Shown here: positions 1 to 11,150 of the stretch, piece by piece
Layout: each line of letters starts with the position of its first letter
Position numbering within the stretch: the stretch's first letter is position 1
Assembly (NCBI GenBank): GCA_947095535.1
Contig: OX352774.1
Coordinates: 2,108,001-2,172,000, forward strand
Source of the DNA: Poecilobothrus nobilitatus
Lineage: Eukaryota > Arthropoda > Insecta > Diptera > Dolichopodidae
Length of the DNA: 64,000 bases
Direction: 5' to 3'
Notes under the pieces: model-generated
Seen by the model: the letters and a program-made list of their open reading frames with translations, nothing else
What the model was told of the DNA's origin: nothing
Database searches by the model: none
Position numbers and translations under genes: made by a program

Positions 1-863
1 TTTACTAATTTTACTTAATTCCATTGGTGAACAAAGAAACTGAAATTATATATTTTTATAAATAAAATAGTATACTAAAATACTATAATTTACATTTACT
101 ATTCCATTTTCTTCGTCAATTATTTCAACTTCTTCAGCTCCAACTTCAATTCCATCGTCAGTACATATTTCTTCAATATCTGCTTTATTTTTCAAATTTA
201 GATTAGTAATTGCTTCTATCACACCCATATCTTCAAATAGATGTCGGCCATCAACAAAATTTGCCCTAAAATTAAAATAATTTTATACAGCATAATCATT
301 AAAATATTTTTATAGTTTAATTATTTAAAATCATACTTCGCTTTTTTTAATATGGGGGCTAAATTCATTTTTAACATTGCAAAATTATCAGTGTACAAAA
401 CACAAACAATATAAATTTTATTTAAGGCTTTTATTTCTATTTGATACTCCTTAATTTGATTTTTATTATTTTCTACTTTTTTAATAGTATTTTGAATTGA
501 AGACATTGGCATATTCTTTTTTAAAGCTATATCTATTACATTTTTAAGTGCAGCGTTAATCGCTGGATTAGAAGATCCACCTTCTAGAAAAAGAAATCAG
601 AAATTTTTTAATATTAAAAGAAAAGAAAATAGTTTACCTTGAATTGACATTCGAATTTGCCTTGTTAATCTGGTAAATGCTGTTGCTCTCTCACCATCTT
701 TTTCAGATTTTATATGCTTTATATTTGCCCATTTTGAATGACCCGCCAACAAAGGTGTATATTGATGAAATTCAGCAAAGTATATTGGATTGGTTAAAGC
801 TAAAGAACTACAATGAATATAATTTAAAATTTTTACACTACTAGAAAATATTTTTGTACACAT
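1..863 (-). CDS. TACO1: TACO1/YebC-family mitochondrial translational activator, 5' part (exons 1-4, partial)
   Basis: Spliced minus-strand gene. Exons: 638-863, 337-583, 94-265 and 1-39 (continuing off the window). The three introns (584-637, 266-336, 40-93) all have GT..AG ends and keep frame, giving 228 codons so far. The ATG at 863 is followed by a short mitochondrial-type leader, then the family hallmark AGHSKWANIKHIK at about residue 40. Later conserved blocks are GRHLFEDMGVI and the acidic DDGIEVGAEEVE near the end of exon 3. YebC/TACO1 proteins (DUF28) act in the mitochondrial matrix; human TACO1 promotes translation of COX1. The glycine-rich GPGG block seen in many bacterial and human members is not visible in exon 2, where KEYQIEIKALNKIYIV stands instead; this is divergence rather than a break. 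No stop or frameshift is seen, so the gene looks functional. The C-terminus lies outside the window. Family assignment is strong; the function is inferred from the family. Confidence 0.94.
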
Positions 864-1157
864 TTTGTGACATAAATTGACACTTATATATTATTATTTA
901 TTATGTATTTATTTTAATCAACTGCAAATAAATTTAAGTGGTGCCGTTTGTGAACGTTTGAAAACTAATTTTTGGTTTTAAAATGTTTGTACATATTTTC
1001 TAAAATTAGTTATTTTTTAAATGTAATTGTTAAGCTTTTGAACAATGACATAAGCAATAGTAAAAACTAAAGTTTTTTATTGTTAAAAGTTAAAAATAAC
1101 AAAAATACGCCTTTAAAAATTCGATGTATTTGCATTTTATGCTGCATTTTGTAGCTG
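864..1157. other. Upstream region of the TACO1-like gene
   Basis: AT-rich sequence directly upstream of the TACO1-like start codon; the promoter presumably lies here. No convincing TATA box, initiator or second gene could be picked out. Confidence 0.4.
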
Positions 1158-1957
1158 GGATCTATGATGAAATCCCTAATCCCAAAATCCAAATTCAAAA
1201 ATCCAAATCCCTAATTCCAAAATCCAAAGTGGACAAAATCCAAACATAAAAAAAATCGTACTATTAACGGATCGCGATCCATTTTTTAAAAATCGCTGCA
1301 AATAAAAAGAAATATTCTTTTTAAGTTATCTACACAGTTTAGTAAAATAAAATTCGAAAATTTATAAATGATTGATATTTTCTTAAATAAATTTATAAAA
1401 TACAATAAAAAAAAAATTTATTAAAACAAATACTTTTAATTTTATTTTCACTCAAGAAATTTTACAATTTACATACAATGAAATTCTAATAGACACAACT
1501 TTATATGTATTATCATGTATTATCATAGATATAATCACGCATTACTTGAAGATTTATATACGAAGAGTAACACTGACGCAATGATTTGTTATTCTGCAAG
1601 ACTCTACTAAAGTGATGTTTTCAATTTGACACGATATTAAATGCAAAAGTATCGTGTGTGGTGTTTCTGGAAGAGTTTTCCTACGAAGCGATAGCCATTT
1701 TCTATCACGGCAAAATTCTTGTACGATAAATATCACTTTTAAGTAATTCTTAAGAATTAAATATTGTTTTTTTAGTTTTTAGTTAAGTTTAAATAAAAAT
1801 ATAAAATGGATAGAGTGGAAAGGAAGTATGTATAATTAAAAATAAATTAGTATTTTAGTGAAATATTGTTTTTGTTTGGTACATTTTAAAAATTAAAAAT
1901 TTTTTTTTTGTTTTATATATTGAACTAGCATCGGAGTACATATATACATACATAGTT

Positions 1958-2243
1958 ATAAGTTGCAAGAAGCCCCTGTATCTTGTGAACTAGAAGTCGG
2001 ACCGACATGATTTAAAAAAGGTACTCCCTGATTTTGTTGTAGAATTAAAATATAGAAAAAAAAAAAATAAAACGGATCGACTTTAAGCCCGCCCAAAAAA
2101 ATAGCTCCCAAAAACTAGGGTGCCACTTTTTGGTACTTTTCTTCATTTTTTTAAATTTCTATTACAGAATCGGGGACTAGGTTTTTTTAATCACTTCGGT
2201 CCGACTTCTGGTTCGTAAGATACGACGGCTTCTTGCAACTTAT
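1958..2243. repeat. Imperfect inverted repeat (foldback), arms about 100 bp
   Basis: Left arm 1958-2065 contains ATAAGTTGCAAGAAGCC and AGAAGTCGGACCGA. Right arm 2140-2243 is its inverse, with the same two words on the opposite strand. Arms differ by scattered substitutions (CTTGTGAAC against CTTACGAAC). The spacer of roughly 75 bp is somewhat GC-richer than the surroundings. No coding potential. Confidence 0.7.
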
Positions 2244-2462
2244 GAATATGTTATTTCATTTACTATTTAAAAATCAAAACTTTTTTTTAAATACTTTTAG
2301 CTGAACGTTTAAATATGGCAAAATTTTCATTTCACAGTAAATTACTACCAACATAACAAATATTTTCATCATGATTCTTCGAGAATTACAAATGTATATA
2401 GACGTGATGTGATACATATTTTCATCGCGTAAGTGATGAGTCTTCAAGAATATGGGTGATTA

Positions 2463-2898
2463 AGTACTTTAGATTGGCATTTTCTCTTTCACTCTAATGT
2501 ATTTTCCTATACACGAAATTTCAGTCAAAAATAAAACATATGACATCCAAGTAATGTCGTTCATTTGACGTAAGTTAGATGCCAGCTGTTTGTAAATCAT
2601 AAAATTTCATTAATATTATCATAAAATCGCAGTACAATTTCTCTCATAGATATTGGATATATTATCGTTCTACAAATAAAATTAATGAATATAAAAGAAA
2701 AGTTGAAAAATTAAATGTTAGTATTTCACACATATTTTAAGTTTTTAAATTATTAAGTTTTAAATTAGTTAGTTTAAATTGTTCAAATTGTTGTTTCCAG
2801 GGGAAACTAAATTTAAATTTACACAAAAAAAAAACATCAATAAACAGCTGACTCAAAATTGACTGAATTTTTCTTTTATATAGCCAATCTAAAGTACT
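2463..2898. mobile_element. 436-bp MITE with 16-bp perfect TIRs and TA target duplication
   Basis: AGTACTTTAGATTGGC at 2463-2478 is perfectly inverted at 2883-2898, and both ends are flanked by TA (2461-2462 and 2899-2900). TA duplication with short TIRs is the signature of Tc1/mariner-type MITEs. No transposase is present. The left subterminal region (TCTCTTTCACTCTAATGT and AACATATG, ending CAGCTG) reappears in inverse orientation at about 21690-21790, so the family is multicopy in this genome. Confidence 0.75.
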
Positions 2899-3079
2899 TA
2901 ATATGTCTCTTTTTGTGTAAGGGAAGTTACCATTTGTAATTTTAATTTTCTCAGTTTGAATTTTTGACGTTTGGATTTTGAAAATTTGTATTTCTTAATT
3001 TTGGGTTTTTGTAATTTGTATTTTAGGAGTTTGGATTTTGGAAATACGGGTTTTGTCAGATTACCGCATTTTGTAGCTG

Positions 3080-3992
3080 CCTAGCAAAAATAAATTAAAG
3101 AAAACGTAGTATGAAGAAAATATAAGTTAAGTTATGTTTAATGGAATGACGTTTCTCATAAAGAATGATATTTCCTTGGTAAGCTTATCTTGTTTATTAC
3201 CTAAAACCCATTTACCCATATCTTCAATCTTGAAACATTTACCAATCAATAAGTAAAGTAATTTATATTTCATATTTCAAAACGTGTTAAAATTGAATTA
3301 AATTTTTATATAGTACTAGCGGAGAAATTTAATTTAATACATACATACATATATATTATATACATATATGCATATAAAGAAGAAATTTATTTCAATTGAA
3401 GTAGGGGTGAAATGAGAACCTAAGCGTACTCATTCCTCATCAGAACATGCTTTAAAGCCCAGTACGATGTGAAAACTTTTCGCTTGTAATAATGGCGAGA
3501 AATATCAGTGCAAAAATGACAACAAAATTTTGACAATTGTAAGAAAAACTTGTGAAATTTTTATAATATGCATATTTCACAATATTGGAACATTTGAAGT
3601 TTTTATTGTAAACAAAATTACAGAAAATACTAAAATAAAATTGAATACATACTCCATAAAATAAATGCAAAATGAATAAAGATAGTTTTAATAATAATTA
3701 TTCGGAATCAGCTTACAACAAAGAATATAAGCTTTTTAAATTTTAAACCATAACCGCTTTTAATTGAAAGCAGAAAGTATAATATTTAGAATGGAATCTA
3801 ATGGAATCAAATTTTTACTGGAAAAATGTTTTTTTTTCTAAAATCCTTAAAATTGTTTTAAAAAATTATTTAAAATTGTTAGAAAAAATTTTGTTTTGAA
3901 TCCTCTATTGGTCAGAATAAAAAACAATTTTTTGTCAAATTTTTCCCTATCAACATACTAATATTAAAGATAATATAAACCACAGATCAAAC
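3080..3992. other. AT-rich spacer without recognised gene
   Basis: Contains short TACATA/TATATG tracts near 3340-3380 and a few short shadow ORFs. A 72-codon minus-strand ORF at 3452-3670 has biased hydrophobic composition and no recognisable domain. Confidence 0.4.
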
Positions 3993-4424
3993 GCCGGATT
4001 CCGCAACGGTGCAAACTTTTTTGGTGCATATGCAAACTTTTTTCATTCTCACCAACAATTTGAATGAAAACTGAAATACTGAATGAATTATAAACAGCTG
4101 ACTATCATTTCAATAAAAAATATAAAATAAAAAAATATATAAAATGTGCACAAAACAATTTAATGTTATAATACTAAACTATATAACTATATAATTTTCC
4201 ATTTTTTTTATAAAGACATAATAAAAATACTTTCTTTCTTGTTTGCATTCTCGTTTGCATGTACACCGATAAATACTTGGTGAACAAATTTTGCATCGTG
4301 CAAACTAAAAATGTCAAATTTTTTCATTCGCATTCTTACGGACTTGAAAATCAGTGCAAACTAAAAATTTGGACGAGAACTGTCAAATTTTTACATTTGT
4401 ACCGTTGTGGATCCGGCCCCAAGG
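3993..4424. mobile_element. MITE-like element with P-type ends, about 430 bp
   Basis: Left end near 3994 reads CGCCGGATTCCGCAACGG; the right end at 4405-4424 is its inverse with changes (CCGTTGTGGATCCGGCCC). Inside are repeats of GCAAACT and AAATTTTTTCATTC words. The right 200 bp (4225-4424) closely matches 6135-6316 in direct orientation, so at least two elements with this terminal sequence lie here. No ORF of its own. Assignment to the P superfamily rests only on the neighbouring transposase remnant. Confidence 0.5.
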
Positions 4425-4830
4425 TCTGTAACTGTAATTTTCGAATAAAATGAATGCGGAATTACAAAATCCAGATAGTGCAGCGTATTTGACATTTCGT
4501 TCAAAAAATTGTTTTAACGTTACAAGTTTCTAAGTACTCTTGGTTAGTGGATTGCTTCTGAAAGTGAACTAAAAACTTTATATTTATTTAATATATCGTG
4601 TGAAAGACTATTGTAATATGTATATCCAACATTAATGGTTCCATTACAGGTAAGTTTGCACTTATAACTGTAGGTATATTTATTGTTTCAAAAAAGCATA
4701 CATATGTACATAGATGTTTATTATTACACAGTGGAAATTATAATTATACATACAAATTATTTTATACTATATTAAATTCTAATTATAGTATTAATATCTG
4801 GAAGATTTAGATATTGAAGTTTTCGAAAAT

Positions 4831-5748
4831 ATGAAAGATTCACATAATTTTGTACATACAACCTACAATGTACCTAGAAATAACCTTTTTGAAAAACAAA
4901 TAAAAATATTAGAATTGGGTATTAAACGTATGATTAAATTAAGAGAAGGGAGTAAAAATAAAATTTCTAAATTGACAAATTTATTAAAAAAAAAAGCTTC
5001 GGTGCTGAATTAAAAAAATTATCATCAACCGTAATAAATTTTATTAATAACCAAATAAGAAATGCAAACAGGAAATCCAAAAGGCACCGTTTTAATATCG
5101 ATGATCAAATTTTCAGTTTGACGATGAAGCAAAATCCAAAAACATATCCTTTTTTTCGAAATTTTTTTAATTTACCATCAAGAAGTACATTAAATAAAAT
5201 GCTACAAAAAGTCAACGTCTAGCTGGTATTGATGGCAAATTATTTAAAAACATGAAACCAATTAATAGATTACGTAATTTAATTTTTGTCAACTCACTTA
5301 AACTACGATAATGCTGAGGACAGAATAATAGGCTTTGAATATGTTGGACTAACGGAAACAACATCGAAATTTGCGCACCATGGCAATTGTTTTTATGTTA
5401 CGTGGCTTGGTAAAAAAAATTGAAACAGCCTGTATTTTATTATCTTTATCTTGTACAATCTTGTCATATACAGCTAGTAAAATCGTCTTAGCAATATCAG
5501 TTATAGTGAATACGGCAGACGAAAGTGGTTTAAAAATTGTGTCCACTGTGTGCGACGGAGGACCAATTAATATTGCATCATTTAAAAAACTTAAATTAAA
5601 TTTAAAATTAAAAGCTGCCAAAACAGGAAAAGAATTTAAAAGTTGTGGGTTTGATATAAATGCATCAATTATTAATCCTATAATAGACCCTCCACATTTG
5701 ATAAAGCTAATGAGGAATCAAATATATATTTTATTAAAAATATATATT
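4831..5748 (+). pseudogene. P-element/THAP9-like transposase pseudogene
   Basis: Broken plus-strand coding remnant in three frames. 4831-5010 encodes a charged, leucine-containing segment (possible coiled coil). 5010-5210 continues in another frame with KRHRFNIDDQIFSLTM and YPFFRNFFNLPSRSTLNKML, resembling the region after the coiled coil in P-type transposases. 5300-5390 reads AEDRIIGFEYVG, and 5371-5748 reads VFMLRGLVKKIE, VCDGGPINIASF and PIIDPPHLIKLMRN. The last two resemble the catalytic-core blocks of P element and THAP9 transposases (the conserved DPPH near the GTP-binding insertion). At least two frameshifts and several stops are present. The DNA-binding THAP domain at the N-terminus and the C-terminal half are missing. 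It cannot make active transposase. Family identification by motif is fairly secure. Confidence 0.75.
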
Positions 5749-5758
5749 TGATTAAAAT

Positions 5759-6690
5759 ATAACATTTTATTAAGAGAGCTTTTGACTTGCCTCCACTCGT
5801 AGAAAGCTTTCAATATTTTTTATTTTTTATATTCAATTGTATCCTCATTCTTTTCTTTTATATACAATTTAGTCTTGAAAAAAAAAGTTTTCTAAATAAA
5901 ATAAATTGGTATGTATGTATATACATTGTAATCGTACATATTACTACACAAAGGATAGATAATAATTTGAATTCTGGTAATTTAATGTAGTTACTTTTTG
6001 TAAGTAATTTAGATTGGATTTTTAGTTTTAAATAAATTTTATTCATTCTAATAATATTACAATAAATTCATTTAGCACAAAGTTTAAAAGATATTACTAT
6101 AAATGTATTATCTGGTATTATTATAAATAATAAAATTCTGTCTTTCTCGTTTGCATTCTCATTGGTAAAAAAAACTTTGCTGACAATGTCAATTTTTTTC
6201 ATTCGCATTCTTGCGGAATTGAAAATCTGTGCACTGATTCTGTAATCTGTAAACTGAAAGTTTACACGAGAACTGTGAAATATTTTCATTTGCATCGTTG
6301 CGGAATCCAGCCCTAGTTTACTAATCTTTTCTTTGTATTTTAAAAGATTGTTTTATTGTAATACATTTTAAATTTTATGTTAATGAATTGTAATATTATA
6401 TAACTAGAATGAATAAAATTTATTGAAAACTAAAAATCTAATCTAAATTACTTACAAAAAGGACCTACATTAAAATTACCTACCAAATTATTATCTATCC
6501 CAGCATTGCAATATGTACGTTACAATGTATATATACATACAAATTTATTTTATGTTGAAAACTTTTTTTTTCAAGACTAAATTGTATATAAAAGAAAAGA
6601 ATGAGGATACAATTGAATATAAAAAATAAAAAATATTGAAAGCTTTCTACGAGTGGAAGCAAGTCAAAAGCTCTCTTAATAAAATGTTAT
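5759..6690. repeat. Inverted repeat with arms of about 310 bp
   Basis: 5759-6076 is the inverse of 6380-6690. Shared words include ATAACATTTTATTAAGAGAG at the outer ends, GAAAGCTTTCAATATTTTTT, and TTAGATTGGATTTTTAG / CTAAAAATCTAATCTAA near the inner ends. The 300-bp spacer contains the P-type terminal sequence ending at 6316. The left arm starts about 10 bp after the transposase remnant stops. The arms carry small indels, so this is not a recent duplication. Confidence 0.8.
6135..6316. mobile_element. P-type transposon right end
   Basis: Direct-orientation match to 4225-4424: CTTTCTCGTTTGCATTCTC, CATTCGCATTCTTGCGGA, CGAGAACTGTGAAAT, ending CGTTGCGGAATCCAGCCCT. It is the inverse of the left end at 3994. 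It may be the right terminus of the element that carried the transposase remnant at 4831-5748. Confidence 0.5.
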
Positions 6691-8395
6691 CGCAAATTTT
6701 TCCTTGAGGTGTATCTTATAATTTATAAGAGCTTTTGTCGGCCAGCACGATACCGGCTAGAGAAAGAAATGCTATCATTTTTTTATATGGGCTTGAGACA
6801 TCTGAATAGTATCTGTGCTAATAGCAACTTTTTCAAACCAAATAACCTACAAGTTCAAGCTCAGTTTTGTGTCAAAAAGTAATGGCTCAATTAAGGCTCA
6901 GTTTTATGCATTTGGACTAACGTATATACATAAGTTATTTTATAATGATAAAATGTTTAAGTTCACAAACCTTTGCAATCTAATTGGTCAGACTGGCTGT
7001 TTACACTTTCAACTTCTATTTGCATTTTGCATTTTCTCCTTGTTTTTCAAAATGATAGATGACAGTTAGGTGAATATTTGATGAAATGCAATTTACATCC
7101 AACTTTTCCTTAACCTCAAAATCTCACTTGTCTAAAAAAAATTAACGGATATTGAATAATAATGCAAATTGTAGTTACAGTCAATAAAATTTAAATTCAT
7201 TTGATTATTATTTCATTGAAGTATTTCAAACTTTTTGAAAAAAGTTATTTTAAAAGAAAACAATTTTTTCTACATGAATTTGAGGTGAGATTTTTAAAAA
7301 TTTTAATAAATTGGAATTACGGCACCTGATGTTTTTTTATGAAAAATAAAAGGAAAATACAATACTTACTGATCTGTTAAACAATAATTCATTTTAAAAG
7401 AATTTCAATAAAAAACTTTCAAAAGATTAACGGATTAAGTTTACATTAAAATGTCAATAAGAATTGTCAAGAATTTACCATGCTTCAATGGAAATTAAAA
7501 CAAATTCTGTAAATTCATTAATTATAAAAAAAAAATTATTTGGAAAAAAAACAAATATGTATGTATGTAAATATAAAAATATATATGTATTTTATTTTCA
7601 TTATAAAAATTTTAAGTAATAATAATAATAATTAAAATAGATATTTCCCCGAGATGTTATCATATGCACCAAACCTAAAACAAAAAAAAAAATTAAATAT
7701 TTTTGAATAACTATTTTATTTATATATATACTTATGATACTATATATATATATATATATGAGATAATTATTAATCTTATACATTTTTTCATCCCCTTACC
7801 AATTTTTTAAAATGACCCGAGTTAACTTTTTTGAAGCGTTTAAAAAATAGTATGGAAAATTAAATTTTTTGGATTATTTCAGAAATATAATACAAAACAA
7901 ATTATTTATAAGTATAAATTTTGACTTTACTTTTTGTGTCTGACAAACTAAACTAAAATACAAAACAAAATTTAGAAAAATTAACTTTTTCGGAGCGTTT
8001 ATTTATATTTATTTGAAAATTATTTTTTTTTTTAATTTGATTTTACTTTTCGTGTCCGAACCATAAAAAAAAATTTACCTTTAAAACGAATAGTTGAGAA
8101 CTTTAAAAAATTTTCCAAGTTTCACCAATTTAATTGACGACTTTGAAAGTCAAATTGCGATACCTAGCGGTTGTTAGCAACATCGCTATAAAGTTTTGTT
8201 TATACTTTATGTTTGTGTATTTTTCATGAAATGAAAATATTTAAAGGTAAATTATTTTATTAGTTAATCAAATCCAATATTAAAAAAGAGTTATCTATGT
8301 TTTTCGTTCAATAATTAATTATCTTAGATAATAAGAAAGTGCTATAGATAATCTATTTATTTTGAAATTTGTTATTGTCTATCTAGATAATAATT
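6691..8395. other. AT-rich stretch without gene; weak tandem repeat
   Basis: No supported gene. Two diverged copies of a roughly 160-bp unit sit at about 7823-7947 and 7980-8064 (TTAACTTTTT.GAAGCGTTTA and CTTTACTTTTTGTGTC words). A (TA)n run is at 7741-7759. Confidence 0.4.
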
Positions 8396-9525
8396 AATTT
8401 TGATTCACAATTGTTTCCATTACTTTGGAAAGTACCGAAGTTATAGCAATAGGGCGGTAATTAGAGGGATCGCTTTTATTAACTTTTTCGGGAATTGGAA
8501 TTTTTTGCAACCTTTCATTGCGTAGGATGAATACCCGAAGTGAAGGAGAGGTAGAAAAGGTTGCGCAGAGGTTTTGAAATACTGGAGTAGGTATTTTTGA
8601 GCACCATAGTTGTTATACCATCTGGACCGGCTGACTTATTTGTATCAAGATTTTTCAAGATTTTCATCACCGCCCGCGTCCTAAAGTAAATTTCCCAAAA
8701 GGAGCAGCAAACTCCTGGAACAGAGGATGGCATCTGAGTTGACCGTGGCAGTGTCGAATTGGAAGCGAACTGCTTGCAAAATAAGTTCGTCTTCTCTTTA
8801 GAATCTGACACGGTTCTATTATTATAACCCAGTCAATATGACTGTAAGGCCAAACTAATTCTTTGGGAAGGGACCTCTGGTTGGAGATTGGGCTTACTCC
8901 GAAACTTATGTTAACCAAATAATGGTCGGCATTACCCAAGGGGCAACCGACTGAAACCATATATTTTTCAGAGTGCACAGTGTGTGGTGAGAAACAGATC
9001 TGAGAGGTGACCTTATTGATCAGCACGGTGGGATTTTTAAGAAGTTGAGAAAGGTGGAATAGTGTGGAGAATAGTTCAATTTGTTTTCCAATTGTGTTTT
9101 GACTCGGGGAGATGTTGCTAGAAAAATGAAGCCAGTTCCTGTTATGAATGTTCAAATCTCCCGCCAGAACAATTTCAGTTTCTGGAGATGCGTCCAAAAT
9201 TTCATTGTTCGATAGATTTTCAATTTCCATAGCAGTTTCTTGTGCCATGCTTTTCAACTAGAATTTTGACCCAAATGTGGAAGGTTGGGCTAAAACATTT
9301 ATATTTTGGAAGTGTATTGAAACCGATGTTTTTTTTTTGTGTGAAGTGTGAAATAAGTGAGTAGCCGGAAACATTAAAGTTATCTTTGTGACTATTGACT
9401 TGTGTTTAACATAGGGCTAACATTGCTGGTTTAATTGAACTAAGATGGTAATCGAAGGCATGAAAATTCGTTTGCAAGCCACGTAGGTTACAGAAATTAA
9501 TATTAAAATTGGTAATTTTGTTAGA
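8396..9525 (-). pseudogene. Jockey-like LINE fragment: endonuclease and start of RT
   Basis: Minus-strand remnant of a non-LTR retrotransposon. From the right: CNLRGLQTNFHAFDYHLSSI (about 9460-9510) is the start of an apurinic-type endonuclease. Then EIVLAGDLNIHNRNW (9130-9180) and PLGNADHYLVNIS (8890-8940) are its later catalytic blocks. After an internal deletion near 8700-8830 come KNLDTNKSAGPDGITTMVLK (8590-8660) and, one frame over, KSDPSNYRPIAITSVLSKVM (8410-8480), the first reverse transcriptase motifs. It stops before the catalytic Asp motifs. Frameshifts and stops make it inactive. The NKSAGPDGI and NYRPIAITSVLSK words are typical of Jockey-superfamily LINEs. Confidence 0.85.
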
Positions 9526-9960
9526 AAACACTTAATATAAAACAAAAAATCCAAATAACATTAAAATTAAAATCCAGTTTAAAATTAAAATCAAAGTTAG
9601 ACTTAAAATCAATTTTAAAATAAACCAAGATCAAAGTGTGAATTAAAATAAATTAAAATATGTAAATTAATATTAAAGTCAAAATTAAATTTAAGAAAAA
9701 CTTAAAACTTATTCAAAATTAAAATTAAAATCAAAAGTAAAAATGTACGCTTTAAATAACCCGAGCTTAACAAAACTTTAAAAAAAATTATTATTAATGT
9801 TAATATCAACATTAATATTTTAATATTTTGCTTTGAGCGAGCAAATGGTTTATAACACCGTTCCACAGTTTTTAACATACACTTTTCAGTGAACTTATTG
9901 AACGCAGGTACATATATGCAGGTAGATATATAATTGTTTTGTTTAAGGCAAGTTGATGTT
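9526..9960. other. AT-rich repeat-like spacer
   Basis: Contains a run of AAAATTAAAATC-type words at 9540-9740 (low-complexity, roughly 20-25-bp periodic). No gene. Confidence 0.4.
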
Positions 9961-9961
9961 A

Positions 9962-11056
9962 AGATGAAGTAAAAACAAGTAAATGTAACAGTAAGTCGAT
10001 GCAACCGACTTATTAATACCCTACACCTGAATAATTCGAAATAAATTAAGAATCTATAAGTTTTTTTGGCAGCTGCTTGAACTTCTTCTCTTTTCTGTCT
10101 TATTCAACTGCAATTTCAGGAACGTAAAAGAGGCATCCTCTTGGGATATGCTTGACACCTTTGTAAAATATTTTAAGTTTCTATCTTTATTAATTTCGAA
10201 GATTGTTAGTCCTTGGGAGGTGTGTGTCAGGTACCCGAATTGCCACTCCAATTCATCGAACCCATCTCAGGAACATAAAGAAAACATGCCAGAATACCAT
10301 TGTACTAAATTTAAAGGTTCTACTTTTGTTGGTTTTGGAGATATGCTCGTTGCTCTTGTGCTCGTCCGGAAGTATCCATGGTTCAAATTCTTTCAAATGT
10401 CAGTTTCCAATTTTACAGAAAAAGTTCTATCTTTGTTGATTTTGGAGATAATCTCGTTTGCTCTGGGGCTCGTTCGGAAGCTTCCAAAAACCGAACCCAT
10501 GGACAAAATCCTCTCAAATTTTAGAAACTTAAATAAAACATCAAAGAACACCACTCTGTCAAATTTGAAGGTTATATCTTTATTGGTTTTGGAGATAATC
10601 TCATTTGCTCTGATGCTCGTTCGGAAGCTTCCAAAATCCAAACCCATGGACCAAATCCTCTTAAATTCAGAGACATAAATCGAATGGGAAGGAACATCAT
10701 TGTACAAAATTTAAAGGTTCTATCTTTCTTGGTTTTGGAGATAATCTCGTTTGCTCCGGAATCATTCTGAAGCTTCCAGAATCCGAATCCATGGACCGAT
10801 TTTGTTCAAATTCGAACTTAGCCTTCCTTTCGTGATTAGTAACCTACTATATAAATTTCATCAAGATAGCTTCATTAGTTTTTGAGTTATCGTGCGAACG
10901 GACGGACGGACGGACATCGTTAAATCGACTCAGGAGGTGATCCTGATTCAGAATATATATATATATATGTCCATATCTAACTCGCTTCCTTTTGGTGGTT
11001 ACAAACACCATACCCAAGTTAATATACCCTATACTTTAGGGTATATTTTCTTTAAA
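9962..11056 (+). repeat. R1 repeat family, copy a (plus strand)
   Basis: Non-coding, internally repetitive element. The left part has a hairpin (TAAGTCG at 9992-9998 pairs with CGACTTA at 10006-10012) followed by TATTAATACCCTACACCT. The middle has four diverged units, starting near 10314, 10421, 10569 and 10713. Each carries TTTTGGAGATAATCTCGTTTG and CGTTCGGAAGCTTCCA-type words and GAACCCATGGAC. The right part has GAGTTATCGTGCGAACGG, four GGAC units, AAATCGACTCAGGAGGTGAT and a terminal hairpin ATATACCCTA-TACTT-TAGGGTATAT (11022-11046). Open frames here (10148-10678 plus, 10393-10707 minus) simply follow the stop-poor repeat units. Similar copies are at 11888-12535, 14395-14880, 23612-24923, 29745-30710 and 38112-39255. 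Confidence 0.65.
11022..11046. other. Terminal hairpin of R1 copy a
   Basis: Perfect 10-bp stem: 11022-11031 pairs with 11037-11046 around a 5-nt loop. It lies near the 3' end of the repeat, as the 3' hairpins of Helitrons do, but no CTRR end or 5' TC signature was found to prove that class. Confidence 0.6.
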
Positions 11057-11150
11057 TTAAGAAAAATATTTATCTTGCGGCATTGGAGTGCAGAAATAGA
11101 AAAGAAATGAATTAAAATTTAGTTTTGTCCACTACACTGTTAAATAATTT

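Larger units (their letters stand above)
1144..3079. mobile_element. Insertion of about 1.9 kb flanked by a 14-bp direct repeat
   Basis: The 14-mer GCATTTTGTAGCTG occurs at 1144-1157 and again at 3066-3079. Between them, the two ends are inverted and rich in the word CCAAAATCCAAA: 1158-1250 reads towards the right, and 2948-3065 is its diverged inverse. This gives imperfect terminal inverted repeats starting GGATCTATGATGAAA and, on the other strand, GGTAATCTGACAAAA. The interior has no ORF and holds a foldback (1958-2243) and a TA-flanked MITE (2463-2898). The duplication and the inverted ends suggest a foldback-like transposon. The long target duplication is unusual, so the flanking 14-mers could also be part of the element. 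Confidence 0.5.

Noticed and set aside
1554..1736. 60-codon minus-strand ORF with a GC-richer patch
   Set aside because: Starts at an ATG but shows no recognisable domain, and it lies inside the 1158-3065 insertion.
5349..5621. 90-codon minus-strand ORF
   Set aside because: Antisense shadow of the P-like transposase remnant.
10148..10678. 176-codon plus-strand ORF and the 104-codon minus-strand ORF over it
   Set aside because: Both follow the diverged, stop-poor internal units of R1 copy a; the translation is itself a repeat, with no domain and no conservation pattern.
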